Below are positions 9,600 to 18,593 of a DNA stretch of 64,000 nt, in pieces. The stretch is from Candidatus Desulfofervidus auxilii (lineage in GTDB: Bacteria; Desulfobacterota; Desulfofervidia; Desulfofervidales; Desulfofervidaceae), in NCBI GenBank assembly GCA_030262725.1, contig JAJSZS010000007.1, positions 47,476 to 111,475 on the forward strand, in the 5' to 3' direction. A program made the position numbers and the translations under genes. Each line of letters starts with the position of its first letter. Position 1 is the first letter of the stretch. The notes under the pieces were generated by a model that searched no databases, was not told the origin of the DNA, and saw only the letters and a list, made by a program, of their open reading frames with translations.

Positions 9600-10725
9600 A
9601 CGTTTTGAAGCACAAACTGTTCAAGAGGCAATAAAGCAAATAAAAGAAACATTAGGTCCTGATGCTGTAATTCTTTCTATTAAAGAAATCAAGAGAGGAA
9701 AGGGTATTTTAGGTTTTTTACATAAAGGAGTGGAAGTAACAGCTGCTATAGATATGCCTGTAGAGCATTCTGAAAGTCCTGTTGAAGAAAAATTTGAAAA
9801 GATAGAGTCTTTTTCTAATTTAGTTCGAGTAATGGAGGAACTTAAATTAGAGATAAAAGAGCTTAAAGATTACATTCAAACATTTATGCCAAGTCCTACA
9901 GAAGCTAGTACAGAAATTTTTAATCTTTGCCAACAAATGAGAATGAATGGTTTAGCAGCGGAGATTGCCTTAAAGTTAATTGAAGGATTTAAAGAAGGAT
10001 TTTTAGATACAATTGATGAAAATATGAACATTCAAGAATTTCTTAGTTATTTGTTAAGTAGTTTAGTTAAAATTTTACCACCATTAGAGGATATAAAAGA
10101 TGAGCAAAAAATTGCTGTTTTTGTAGGTCCTACAGGTACAGGTAAAACTACCACATTAGCTAAGATTGCAGGAAATTTAGTTAAAGTAGGTAAAAATGTA
10201 GGTATTATTACATTAGATCCTCGAAAATTTGCTTTAGAACAGCTTAACTTTTATGCCAATAACTGGGGAATACCAATAGAAAAGGTAAAATCACCAAAAG
10301 GACTAATAAAGGCAATTAGACGTTATGTAGAAAAGGATGTGATTTTTATAGATACTTGTGGTTGTAGCCCTAACAATGAATTTCAGATTAAAGACCTTGG
10401 TCGCTATTTACATCAATTGTCAAAACCATTGTTAATTTATCTAGTCTTAAGTGTGACAACAAAAGAAGAGATACTTTTAAAAACAGCAAAACAATTTGAT
10501 TTTCTTTCTATTTCTAGCCTTCTTTTTACCAAACTAGATGAAGGAGATGCACATGGCACTATTTTCAATCAGATGATTTATACAGGTAAACCGTTGTCTT
10601 ATTTAACTACAGGGCAACGGGTGCCTGAGGATATAGAGATAGCCACCCCTGAACGGGTGATTGATTTAGTTATCAATAACTTAAGAGGTGATAGCGATGT
10701 TGAGAGAAACGCTCAGATATCGTGA
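9589..10725 (+). CDS. flhF: Flagellar SRP-type GTPase FlhF
   Basis: A 378-aa protein with an N-terminal basic B region containing TLGPDAVILSIKEIKRG, a helical N domain and an SRP-like GTPase domain (about 170-370). The P-loop is GPTGTGKTTT (180-189) and the base-recognition motif is TKLDE (314-318). FlhF places the flagellum, usually at a pole, with FlhG as partner. The switch motif usually written DTAGRS reads D255-T-C-G-C-S260 (10351-10368), so the Ala and Arg of the family consensus are replaced by Cys. It overlaps flhA by 11 nt and flhG by 29 nt. Confidence 0.9.
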   Translation: MKIKRFEAQTVQEAIKQIKETLGPDAVILSIKEIKRGKGILGFLHKGVEVTAAIDMPVEHSESPVEEKFEKIESFSNLVRVMEELKLEIKELKDYIQTFMPSPTEASTEIFNLCQQMRMNGLAAEIALKLIEGFKEGFLDTIDENMNIQEFLSYLLSSLVKILPPLEDIKDEQKIAVFVGPTGTGKTTTLAKIAGNLVKVGKNVGIITLDPRKFALEQLNFYANNWGIPIEKVKSPKGLIKAIRRYVEKDVIFIDTCGCSPNNEFQIKDLGRYLHQLSKPLLIYLVLSVTTKEEILLKTAKQFDFLSISSLLFTKLDEGDAHGTIFNQMIYTGKPLSYLTTGQRVPEDIEIATPERVIDLVINNLRGDSDVERNAQIS

Positions 10726-11584
10726 GAAAATGCCAAATGCTGCGTATTATGCAGGTAATAGGTATAAAATTAAAGCTCCTCAGGCCCGAGTTATATCTAT
10801 TACTAGTGGTAAAGGAGGGGTAGGTAAGACAAATGTAGTAGCTAATCTTGCCTATGTCTTAAGCCAAATAGGGAAAAAGGTTTTAGTAGTAGATGCGGAT
10901 TTGGGGTTAGCAAATATAGATATCCTTTTAGGTCTTACTCCTAAATATAACCTCCAACATGTGATTTTGGGAGAGAAAAGACTAAGTGAGGTCATTATTT
11001 CTGGCCCAGGTGGTGTACGAATTCTTCCAGCTAGTTCTGGTGTAGAAGAACTTGCTGCACTTAATTCTGAACAGAAAAAAAGGCTAATAGTAGAATTTTC
11101 TTTTTTAGATGATAATTATGATTTTCTTCTTATTGATACAGCTGCAGGAATTTCACCAAATGTTATTTACTTTAACTTAGCTGCTTCAGAGATTGTTATT
11201 TTAGTTGAGCCAGATCCTACTTCATTTACTGATTCTTATGCAATGATAAAAGTGCTTTCAGTAAAATATGGTGTGGATTATTTTAAAATTCTTTTAAATA
11301 ATGTAACTTCTGAGAATGAAGCAAAAGAAATTTTTGAAAAACTTCATCTAGTTACAGATAAATTCTTGCAAGTTCGTTTAGAATATCTCGGCTATATCTT
11401 TCATGACAAAAAACTACGTGAGGCAGTAAGGATGCAACGTGCTGTTGTTGAAATTTTTCCTTATGCTAAATCAAGCCAGTGTTTTCATCAAATTGTTAAA
11501 GCCCTTTGTGATGAGCCAACAAATCTAGGTGGGAATAGTGTTAACCGATTTATAAACCGTTTATTAGGGAGGGATTATCTATGA
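10697..11584 (+). CDS. flhG: Flagellar number regulator FlhG (MinD-like ATPase)
   Basis: A 295-aa ParA/MinD-family ATPase. It has a deviant Walker A SGKGGVGKTNVVANLA, the Walker A' segment VDADLGLANIDILLGL and DFLLIDTAAG. FlhG (FleN/YlxH) limits flagellar number and stimulates FlhF GTPase through its N-terminus. The ATG at 10697 is chosen because AGAGGTG lies 6 nt upstream; a GTG at 10688 would overlap that site. The gene begins inside flhF and ends with a 4-nt overlap with fliA, the standard flhF-flhG-fliA order. Confidence 0.92.
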   Translation: MLRETLRYREKMPNAAYYAGNRYKIKAPQARVISITSGKGGVGKTNVVANLAYVLSQIGKKVLVVDADLGLANIDILLGLTPKYNLQHVILGEKRLSEVIISGPGGVRILPASSGVEELAALNSEQKKRLIVEFSFLDDNYDFLLIDTAAGISPNVIYFNLAASEIVILVEPDPTSFTDSYAMIKVLSVKYGVDYFKILLNNVTSENEAKEIFEKLHLVTDKFLQVRLEYLGYIFHDKKLREAVRMQRAVVEIFPYAKSSQCFHQIVKALCDEPTNLGGNSVNRFINRLLGRDYL

Positions 11585-12339
11585 AACCACTGGCTGAACG
11601 AATTACTGATGTAAATAAAGAGAAAGAAACAATACGAACTCAAATGATTCTTCAGTATCTTCCATTAGTGAAATACACTTTAGAAAGGATGAGTCTTTTT
11701 ATTCCGCCTACAGTGGATAAAGAAGACCTTATAGAAGCTGGTATTCTTGGATTAATTGATGCAGTTGAAAAGTTTGATCCTACAAAAAAATGCGATTTTA
11801 GTACTTATGCAAAATTTCGGATTAGAGGTGCTATTTTAGATGAACTTCGAAATTTAGATTGGATGCCAAAGTCATTAAGGCAAAAGGCTAGACGATTAGA
11901 AGAGATTTATCTGCGTCTGGAGCAAAAATTAGGTCGCCCTCCATCAGATGAAGATGTGGCTATGACATTGGGTATTAGTGAGGAAGAATATCAACAATTA
12001 ATTCAAAAATTAAAAGGCATTAGTATAGTCTATTTAGAGGATCTTCTTAATAATGCAGAATTAGAACGGGGTAATATTTCTGATATTGTAGTAGATCAAA
12101 ATGCTGAATCAGCTATTGAATTTATCTATTCTAAAGAGCTTGTATCTATTTTAAGTCAGGCCATAGCAGAATTGCCAGAAAGAGAAAGACTTGTAATTTC
12201 TCTTTATTACTACAATGGTCTTACTTTAAGGGAAATTGGTGAAGTTATAGGGGTGGCTAAATCTACTGTATGTGAATTACAAACAAAAGCTTTAATTCGT
12301 TTACGAGCTAAATTAAGACATAAACTAAAGGAGAGATAA
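11581..12339 (+). CDS. fliA: RNA polymerase sigma factor FliA (sigma-28)
   Basis: A 252-aa sigma-70-family factor with region 2 (DLIEAGILGLIDAVEKFDP, KFRIRGAILDELRNLDWMP, the signature of FliA/WhiG), region 3 (about 110-160) and region 4 (about 185-250; LTLREIGEVIGVAKSTVCEL helix-turn-helix). FliA transcribes late flagellar genes and is held by FlgM, encoded at 21620. The 5' end overlaps flhG by 4 nt. Length is normal. Confidence 0.95.
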   Translation: MKPLAERITDVNKEKETIRTQMILQYLPLVKYTLERMSLFIPPTVDKEDLIEAGILGLIDAVEKFDPTKKCDFSTYAKFRIRGAILDELRNLDWMPKSLRQKARRLEEIYLRLEQKLGRPPSDEDVAMTLGISEEEYQQLIQKLKGISIVYLEDLLNNAELERGNISDIVVDQNAESAIEFIYSKELVSILSQAIAELPERERLVISLYYYNGLTLREIGEVIGVAKSTVCELQTKALIRLRAKLRHKLKER

Positions 12340-12612
12340 ATGAAGTTAATAGAATTAAACCAAATTATATCAAATACTCCTTTAGTAGAAAAAACACAAC
12401 AAAGCCATCAAAAAATGGATGAAGAAGCTAAAAAAATGTTTTTTCTCAATTTGCATAAAGAATTAATGCGTAAAGATAAACAAATTTCTAAACCTCCTGA
12501 GACAAAAGAAGCAAGGTTAGAAGAGAAAAAAGAAAAGACAAAGGAAGAGAGAAAAAAAAGAGAAAAGAAAGGGAAATCTAAAACAGAAGGAGGTCTTGAT
12601 ATTAAGGTATAG
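12340..12612 (+). CDS. Small lysine/glutamate-rich protein of the flagellar operon, unknown
   Basis: A 90-aa protein not recognised by family. It starts directly after the fliA stop (GGAGAGATAA supplies a ribosome site) and ends 9 nt before flgB. Residues 28-44 form a likely amphipathic helix (AKKMFFLNLHKELMRKD). Residues 48-85 are almost entirely Lys, Glu and Arg and probably form a charged, disordered or coiled segment. No signal peptide or membrane helix is present, so it is probably cytoplasmic. Tight coupling in the operon suggests a flagellar role, for example as an export chaperone or accessory factor; this is inference. Confidence 0.6.
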   Translation: MKLIELNQIISNTPLVEKTQQSHQKMDEEAKKMFFLNLHKELMRKDKQISKPPETKEARLEEKKEKTKEERKKREKKGKSKTEGGLDIKV

Positions 12613-12621
12613 GAGGTAAAC

Positions 12622-13029
12622 ATGGAGTTATTTGGTGGTGCTTTTAAAAACATGGAAAAAGTTTTAGATTTTTATGCTTTAAGACACAATTTATTGAGTG
12701 CTAATATTGCAAATGCTGAAACACCTAATTATCGAGCTTTTGATCTTGTATTTAAAGAACAGTTAAAAAAGGTTTTTTCTGATAAAAACTTACCTTTATT
12801 GCTTACTAATAGTCGCCATATTTCATCAAAACCAAAGGATATTTATGAAATAAAACCTGTTTTAGTTGCTACTTCTCCTCTTACTTTAGGTCTTGATGGA
12901 AACTTTGTAGATATTGATTATCAGATGTCTCAACTCGCTCAAAACACTTTAGAATATCAAGCATTAGTGCAAATGTTAATAAGGAAAATTGCAATTTTGA
13001 GATATGCCATTAATGAAGGAAGGAGGTAA
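12622..13029 (+). CDS. flgB: Flagellar basal-body rod protein FlgB
   Basis: A 135-aa proximal rod protein. The N-terminal rod motif ANIANAETPNYRAFD (about 31-45) is characteristic, and the C-terminal helix ends YQALVQMLIRKIAILRYAINEG. It forms the proximal rod with FlgC and FlgF. A good GGAGGT ribosome site precedes the ATG at 12622. flgC follows after 2 nt. fliE, which often follows flgC, is not found here. Confidence 0.94.
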   Translation: MELFGGAFKNMEKVLDFYALRHNLLSANIANAETPNYRAFDLVFKEQLKKVFSDKNLPLLLTNSRHISSKPKDIYEIKPVLVATSPLTLGLDGNFVDIDYQMSQLAQNTLEYQALVQMLIRKIAILRYAINEGRR

Positions 13030-13031
13030 GT

Positions 13032-13475
13032 ATGGATCCTTTTTTAGCTTTTAAAATTGGTGCAACTGGTTTAGCTGTACAAAGATTGCGTATAAACCTT
13101 ATTGCAAGCAACATAGCTAATATAGAAACAACTCGCACTCTTAAAGGCACACCTTATCGGCGTAAGGATCTAGTTGTTATGGCAATGCCTGTTATACGTC
13201 CAGCAAATTCTAATAATCCTTTTGAAGAGAAATTAATCAGAGCACTTAAAGCAGTAATACCTGTAGAAGTAGTGGAAGATTCAAGACCCTTTAAATTAGT
13301 TTACAAACCAAGCCATCCTGATGCTGATGATAAAGGTTATGTAAGATTGCCAAATGTTAATCCTATTGAGGAAATGGTGAATATGATTTCAGCATTAAGA
13401 GCTTATGAAGCAAATATTACAGTAATTAACAATACCAAAATGATGATGATAAAAGCATTAGAAATAGGTCGTTAG
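13032..13475 (+). CDS. flgC: Flagellar basal-body rod protein FlgC
   Basis: A 147-aa rod protein with the N-terminal motif RINLIASNIANIETTRT and the C-terminal family block PNVNPIEEMVNMISALRAYEAN followed by a short helix. Together with FlgB it builds the proximal rod. Length is typical. It sits 2 nt after flgB and 5 nt before fliK, whose ribosome site TAGGAG overlaps the flgC stop. Confidence 0.94.
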   Translation: MDPFLAFKIGATGLAVQRLRINLIASNIANIETTRTLKGTPYRRKDLVVMAMPVIRPANSNNPFEEKLIRALKAVIPVEVVEDSRPFKLVYKPSHPDADDKGYVRLPNVNPIEEMVNMISALRAYEANITVINNTKMMMIKALEIGR

Positions 13476-13480
13476 GAGTA

Positions 13481-14833
13481 ATGATGATAAAGAGTGATTT
13501 AATAATAGAATCATTTAATAAAAAATTTATTAATCTGAATTTGAAATCTTTTATACAAAATGGGGCTGATTTTGGTGAGCTTTTACAGTTATTAATGCAG
13601 TTAATTTCTGATGTTAAACCTATTTTGAATGAAGATAAAAATGTTTCTCTTTCAATTTCTTCAAAGGAATTTCCAAAAAAATTAATAAATCTTAAGGAAC
13701 CATTAAAAGGAGAAGAAATAGTAAAAAATGAATATTTGGAAGAACCATTAGAAAAACTATCAAAAGACAAAGGTATTTATCCAGATTTAATGATTATTGT
13801 TGAAACTGGAAGAAATCAAGAAAAGAAAACACTATTTTTTACAAATCCAGAATTAAAAGAAAAAAATTGTTCTAAGTTTTGTCTTTTTCAAATAAAAGAT
13901 GAGTTTGAAAAAAAGATTGAATATAAAAAATCTTTAGAAAAAACTATAAAAATTGATTTTGCTCCAAAAGAAATTAATATTGAAGAGGAAAAATTATTTA
14001 TGTTTAAACAAGTAGAAAAAAATATTGATTATAAAAAAGCATTCCAAAATGGAAAAAGATACACTTCATCTAAATCTTTTGAAAATCTTCCTCAAAATAA
14101 AGTTATAATTCACAACACAATACATTGTTTAAAGCAACCAAAATTAAAAATAAAACAAGAAAATATTTATCCTATAAATTTGGAGAATCAAACTGTAACT
14201 ATAAATGAAAAGGAAAATATTGAAAAAAACACAATAAAACTAATTTTTCCCCAATTGGAGATAGAAGAAATGCCTAAAAAATTAAAAGAAGTTTCAAAAT
14301 TAAAGATAGATGAAAATAAAGAGCAAAAATCTGTTATTGGCAATCTCTTTAACACTGACATAAAGAAAGAAGTTGAAAAATTGCAGATTTTGAAAATGAA
14401 TAGACCACTTATTAAAATTGATCAGGATGCAATTATTGAACAAATTGTAAAAAAAATAGAGGTTCAATTTCAAAATGGGAAGCAAGAAATTATACTAGAT
14501 TTGAAACCAGAGGTATTAGGAAAACTTAAAATTCATATAAGTATAGATAAGGGCACTCTTAAGGTGCACTTTTTTACTAACACATACATAGTGAAAGAAG
14601 TGATAGAAAAAGGACTAGAGATGCTTAAACAGAGCTTTGGACAACAAGGATTTTTAATAAGTGAGTTTAATGTTTCTTTAGCTAATGAACATTCTGAATT
14701 TTATATGCCTAGAAATGGAAGACAATTGCCTCAAACTTATAAAAAAGAGAAAAGAGAAAAAGTTGAAATAATAAAACCAAAAATTTCAAAAAATCTTTCA
14801 ATTAACTCAAAAAGTATAGATTTTTGGGCTTAA
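13481..14833 (+). CDS. fliK: Hook-length control protein FliK
   Basis: A 450-aa protein, very AT-rich in its codons (many AAA, GAA, ATT). The first 300 residues are Lys/Glu/Ile-rich and low in complexity, as in the variable ruler part of FliK. The C-terminal Flg_hook domain (about 325-410) contains the conserved DLKPEVLGKLKIHISIDKG and the following LKVHFFTNTYIVKEVIE. FliK measures hook length and triggers the FlhB switch. Start could be 13481 or the next ATG codon. The position before flgD is standard. Confidence 0.85.
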   Translation: MMIKSDLIIESFNKKFINLNLKSFIQNGADFGELLQLLMQLISDVKPILNEDKNVSLSISSKEFPKKLINLKEPLKGEEIVKNEYLEEPLEKLSKDKGIYPDLMIIVETGRNQEKKTLFFTNPELKEKNCSKFCLFQIKDEFEKKIEYKKSLEKTIKIDFAPKEINIEEEKLFMFKQVEKNIDYKKAFQNGKRYTSSKSFENLPQNKVIIHNTIHCLKQPKLKIKQENIYPINLENQTVTINEKENIEKNTIKLIFPQLEIEEMPKKLKEVSKLKIDENKEQKSVIGNLFNTDIKKEVEKLQILKMNRPLIKIDQDAIIEQIVKKIEVQFQNGKQEIILDLKPEVLGKLKIHISIDKGTLKVHFFTNTYIVKEVIEKGLEMLKQSFGQQGFLISEFNVSLANEHSEFYMPRNGRQLPQTYKKEKREKVEIIKPKISKNLSINSKSIDFWA

Positions 14834-14845
14834 AGGAGGTAAAAA

Positions 14846-15505
14846 ATGCAAGTAAACAGTATTTATACCCCACAAAGGACTTCTGAAGATAAAATAAAAA
14901 ACCCTAATACATTAGATGAAAATGATTTTTACCAAATTTTAATTACTCAATTACAAAATCAGGATCCACTTGATCCACTTAAACCAGATGAATATGTTGC
15001 TCAACTGACTCAGTTTGCCCAATTAGAAGCAGTAAATGATGTAAAGCATATGTTTGAAAATCTTATGCTTTATCAAACTTCTATAAATAATCTACTTGCT
15101 TTAAACCTTCTAGGAAAGGAAGTTAAAGCAGAAGGCGATATTATTCATTTAGAAAAAGATAAAGATGCTACGATTCATTATCAACTTCTTGATGATGCAC
15201 AAAAAGTTTCCATTCATATTTATAATGAAGACGGAAAACTTGTTCGAACTATAGAAGTGGGTGCTCAATCAAAGGGAGAACAAAGTATTATTTGGGATGG
15301 TAGAGATGATAAAGGTCATCATTTACCTTCAGGTGATTATACATTTTCTGTAACAGCTATAAAAGATGGTCTTTCTGTTGGTGTTAATACATATATGTTA
15401 GGGCCTGTAACAAAAGTAGAATTTGATAATAATAAACTTTATTTAACTATTGGTGAAAGTAAACATCTTGTAAATTTAGAAGACATTATAGAAATTAAAC
15501 AATAA
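14846..15505 (+). CDS. flgD: Hook-capping protein FlgD
   Basis: A 219-aa scaffold protein for hook assembly. The N-terminal block FYQILITQLQNQDPLDPLKP is the FlgD signature. A Fn3/tudor-like C-terminal part follows, with VSIHIYNEDGKLVRTIEVG and IWDGRDDKGHHLPSGDYTF. A strong AAAGGAGG ribosome site lies before the ATG. It lies between fliK and flgE as expected. Confidence 0.95.
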   Translation: MQVNSIYTPQRTSEDKIKNPNTLDENDFYQILITQLQNQDPLDPLKPDEYVAQLTQFAQLEAVNDVKHMFENLMLYQTSINNLLALNLLGKEVKAEGDIIHLEKDKDATIHYQLLDDAQKVSIHIYNEDGKLVRTIEVGAQSKGEQSIIWDGRDDKGHHLPSGDYTFSVTAIKDGLSVGVNTYMLGPVTKVEFDNNKLYLTIGESKHLVNLEDIIEIKQ

Positions 15506-15525
15506 ATGAAAGGAGGTGTTAGAAG

Positions 15526-16773
15526 ATGTTAAAGTCATTATTTACTGGTGTGAGTGGTCTAAATGCTATGAGTTTGGCGATGGGGACTATAGGCAATAAC
15601 ATTGCCAATGTAAATACAGTAGGTTTTAAGGGTTCACGTAATGTTTTTGCTGATTTGCTTTCCTCTTCAATAGGAAGGCTTAGTATTGGTGGTGGAGTCA
15701 GAATGAGTCGTGTGGTACCCAATTTTATGCAAGGTTCTATTATTACTACTGGCAATACTACTGATTTAGCTATTGATGGTGATGGTTTTTTTATAGTTAA
15801 TACTGGTAATGGGATTTATTATACACGTAATGGTCTTTTTCTCTTAGATGCTGATGGTTATTTGGTAACTTCCGAAGGTTATAGATTACAAGGATGGCAA
15901 ATCAATCAAAATGGCACTATCAGCAGTACATTAGGAGATATAAATCTTTCAAATATCATGAGTGAAGCACACGCAACATCAAATGTAAGCTTGAAAGCTA
16001 ATCTTGATGCCGAAGCTGAAATTATTACTGTTCCATTTGATCGGGATGATCCCTCTACTTATAACTATTCTACTACTCTCACTGTTTATGACTCCCTTGG
16101 AAAAGCTCATGCTATAAGTATATATTTTGTTAAAACTAACGTTAATACTTGGGATGCTCATTATGTATATGTAGATGGGACAGGTACAATTAGAGATGCA
16201 GGTACTCAGACACTAACTTTTAATTCTGATGGTTCATTAAATGATGACAATGATACACCTATTAATTTTGATTTTGGTGGTGGCGCAGTTTCCCCTCAGG
16301 CTATTTCTTTTAATTATGGTACTGGCACTAGTGAAGGAGGCACAGGTTTAGATGGTTCTACACAATTTGCTGCACCTTTTTCCACTAATTTTTTAGGACA
16401 AGATGGTTATCCAGCAGGGGATTTAAAGAGTATTTCTATTAATGAAGATGGAATAATAGAAGGTTTATTTTCTAATGGTCAAGTAAGAAATCTTTATCAA
16501 ATCGCTTTAGCTGATTTTGTTAGCCCATGGAATTTAGCCAAAGTAGGAGACAATCTTTATGCTGAAACTGGGGCTTCAGGTCAACCTATTATTGATGTGC
16601 CTAATACAGGAGGTAGAGGAAAGATTATTTCTGGTGCTTTAGAGATGTCTAATGTTGATTTAGCTACAGAATTTACTAATTTAATCCTTATTCAACGAGC
16701 TTTTCAAGCAAATGCTCGTGTAATTACTACTAGCGATGAAATGCTTACAGAATTAGTAAATATTAAACGTTAA
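15526..16773 (+). CDS. flgE: Flagellar hook protein FlgE
   Basis: A 415-aa hook subunit. The N-terminal motif [21 protein letters not shown] and the DGDGFFIV turn (around residues 84-92) are typical. A variable middle domain D2 (about 145-290) and the C-terminal block SNVDLATEFTNLILIQRAFQ complete the fold. It is preceded by AAAGGAGGTG. Longer than FlgF/FlgG, in the range for FlgE, and placed directly after flgD. Confidence 0.95.
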   Translation: MLKSLFTGVSGLNAMSLAMGTIGNNIANVNTVGFKGSRNVFADLLSSSIGRLSIGGGVRMSRVVPNFMQGSIITTGNTTDLAIDGDGFFIVNTGNGIYYTRNGLFLLDADGYLVTSEGYRLQGWQINQNGTISSTLGDINLSNIMSEAHATSNVSLKANLDAEAEIITVPFDRDDPSTYNYSTTLTVYDSLGKAHAISIYFVKTNVNTWDAHYVYVDGTGTIRDAGTQTLTFNSDGSLNDDNDTPINFDFGGGAVSPQAISFNYGTGTSEGGTGLDGSTQFAAPFSTNFLGQDGYPAGDLKSISINEDGIIEGLFSNGQVRNLYQIALADFVSPWNLAKVGDNLYAETGASGQPIIDVPNTGGRGKIISGALEMSNVDLATEFTNLILIQRAFQANARVITTSDEMLTELVNIKR

Positions 16774-16787
16774 TTTAGGAGGTAATT

Positions 16788-17474
16788 ATGCATCCCAGCA
16801 TTTACATAGCGCTTTCTGGCAGTATTGTTCAAGAGGAAAGGTTAAATACTATTACGCATAATTTAGCTAATGTGAATACTCCTGGTTATAAAAAGGATAT
16901 AATAGGATTCCGCCAATATTTTCTTTCAGCCCTAGAATATATTCAAATAGATTTTACTCCCGGACCTCTTCTACCTACAGATAATCCCTTTGATTTAGCT
17001 ATAGAAGGAGATGGCTTTTTTGTAATAGAAACCCCAGATGGTATAAGATACACTCGCCGTGGGGATTTTAAACTGGATCAGAAACATCGATTAGTGACAA
17101 AACAAGGTTTTTTGGTATTGGGTAAAAAGGGGGTGATTTTCGTTAGAGGAAAGGATTTTGTTGTTGATCAAGATGGAATAGTAAGAGTAGATGGTGTAGC
17201 AGTAGATTCCTTAAGAATAGAGAATTTTCCAAAAGGAACTATTTTAAAAAAAGAACAAAATGGACTTTTTGTTCCTATGAATGGAGCTACTTCATCATCT
17301 GTTCAAGCAAAGGTGAAACAAGGTTATTTGGAAGGTGCCAATGTTAATATTGTTAAAGAAATGGCAAACATGATTCAGACATTGCGTAATTATGAAACCT
17401 GCCAGAAGTTAATTCAATGTATTGATGAAATTACTGGAAGAGCAATTAATGAAGTTGGAATAATAAAAATTTAA
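16788..17474 (+). CDS. flgF: Flagellar proximal rod protein FlgF
   Basis: A 228-aa rod protein of the FlgE/F/G family. It has the N-terminal HNLANVNTPGYKKD motif, the EGDGFFVIETPDGIRYTRRG segment and a C-terminal EGANVNIVKEMANMIQTLRNYE helix. The short length and its place just before flgG identify it as FlgF rather than FlgG. A TAGGAGGT ribosome site precedes the start. Confidence 0.9.
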   Translation: MHPSIYIALSGSIVQEERLNTITHNLANVNTPGYKKDIIGFRQYFLSALEYIQIDFTPGPLLPTDNPFDLAIEGDGFFVIETPDGIRYTRRGDFKLDQKHRLVTKQGFLVLGKKGVIFVRGKDFVVDQDGIVRVDGVAVDSLRIENFPKGTILKKEQNGLFVPMNGATSSSVQAKVKQGYLEGANVNIVKEMANMIQTLRNYETCQKLIQCIDEITGRAINEVGIIKI

Positions 17475-17486
17475 GGGGGTGATAAA

Positions 17487-18275
17487 ATGATTCGAGCATT
17501 ATGGATTGCCGCTAGTGGTATGGAAGCTCAAAATTTAAACGTAGATGTTATTGCTAATAATTTAGCTAATGTTAATACTGTAGGATTTAAAAAATCTCGA
17601 GCTGATTTTCAGGATTTAATGTATCAAAGCTTATTAGCACCAGGTACAGCCTCTACTACTCAAACAACAGTACCTACAGGTATTGAATTGGGTCAAGGTG
17701 TGAGACCAGTAGCTGTACAGAAAATTTTCTCTCAAGGTGATTTTCAAAAAACAGATAATCCTTTGGATATGGCTATAGAAGGGGATGGATTTTTCCAAAT
17801 CCTTTTACCAAATGGTGAATTGGCTTATACCCGTTCTGGTGCCTTTAAACTAGATAGAGAAGGTAGAATAGTAACTTCAGATGGTTATCTACTTCAACCT
17901 GAAATTGCTATCCCCGAAGACACAATCAATATTACTATCGGTTCTGATGGCACTATTTCTGTAACTCAACCTGGCCAAAGTGTAGCTAGTCAAGTAGGTC
18001 AATTACAAATTGTTAAGTTTATTAATCCTGCTGGTTTAAAAAGTATTGGAAGAAATCTTTTTATCCCTACAGAATCTTCAGGAGAACCTATAATCGGCAT
18101 ACCAGGTGAAGAAGGTTTTGGAACAATTGCTCAAGGTTATTTGGAACTTTCTAATGTTAGTGTTGTTGAAGAAATGGTGAATATGATTATTGCCCAGCGG
18201 GCTTATGAAGTAAATGCCAAAGCCATCCAGACAGCAGATGAAATGCTGCAGATGGCAAATAATGTTAAAAGGTAA
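17487..18275 (+). CDS. flgG: Flagellar distal rod protein FlgG
   Basis: A 262-aa distal rod subunit, matching the usual 260-262 residues. Motifs are [34 protein letters not shown] and, at the C-terminus, [20 protein letters not shown] with the final [15 protein letters not shown]. The ribosome site is AAGGGGGTGA. It follows flgF by 12 nt. Confidence 0.95.
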   Translation: MIRALWIAASGMEAQNLNVDVIANNLANVNTVGFKKSRADFQDLMYQSLLAPGTASTTQTTVPTGIELGQGVRPVAVQKIFSQGDFQKTDNPLDMAIEGDGFFQILLPNGELAYTRSGAFKLDREGRIVTSDGYLLQPEIAIPEDTINITIGSDGTISVTQPGQSVASQVGQLQIVKFINPAGLKSIGRNLFIPTESSGEPIIGIPGEEGFGTIAQGYLELSNVSVVEEMVNMIIAQRAYEVNAKAIQTADEMLQMANNVKR

Positions 18276-18281
18276 AAGAAT

Positions 18282-18593
18282 ATGAAAAAAATATGTATTA
18301 TTTTATTGATTAGCTTTTTTATCAATATTACTGCTGCTGTAAAAAATATGGCAGATTCTCCTAATTTGTATATACCAAAAGAAATTAATCTCTGGTTAGA
18401 TAAAGAATTTTTTGAACTCTTTCACTGTCAGCCTTCGGATGTAGTAATTTATGCAACAAATGCTGATGAAAAGATGTTATTACGTCAAATCGTTGAGTTG
18501 ATGCAACTTCAATTAAAGACTAATCTTATGCTTATAAAGCAAAATGAACGTATTATTAATCTTTTGGAAAAAATTGAAAAGAAAAAGCAATGA
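18282..18593 (+). CDS. Small secreted coiled-coil protein between flgG and flgA, unknown
   Basis: A 103-aa protein with a clear signal peptide (about 1-19: MKKICIILLISFFINITAA), an internal stretch rich in aromatic and acidic residues, and a C-terminal helix (about 67-103) with regular Leu/Ile spacing that probably forms a coiled coil. It starts 6 nt after flgG and overlaps flgA by 4 nt (ATGA), so it is translated with them. I do not recognise the family. A periplasmic location beside flgA, which acts on the P ring, suggests a rod or P-ring accessory role; this is inference. Confidence 0.6.
   Translation: MKKICIILLISFFINITAAVKNMADSPNLYIPKEINLWLDKEFFELFHCQPSDVVIYATNADEKMLLRQIVELMQLQLKTNLMLIKQNERIINLLEKIEKKKQ

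Noticed and set aside
13426..13770. Minus-strand open frame of 114 codons across flgC/fliK
   Set aside because: Phe/Ser/Asn-rich antisense of very AT-rich fliK coding sequence; no family features.
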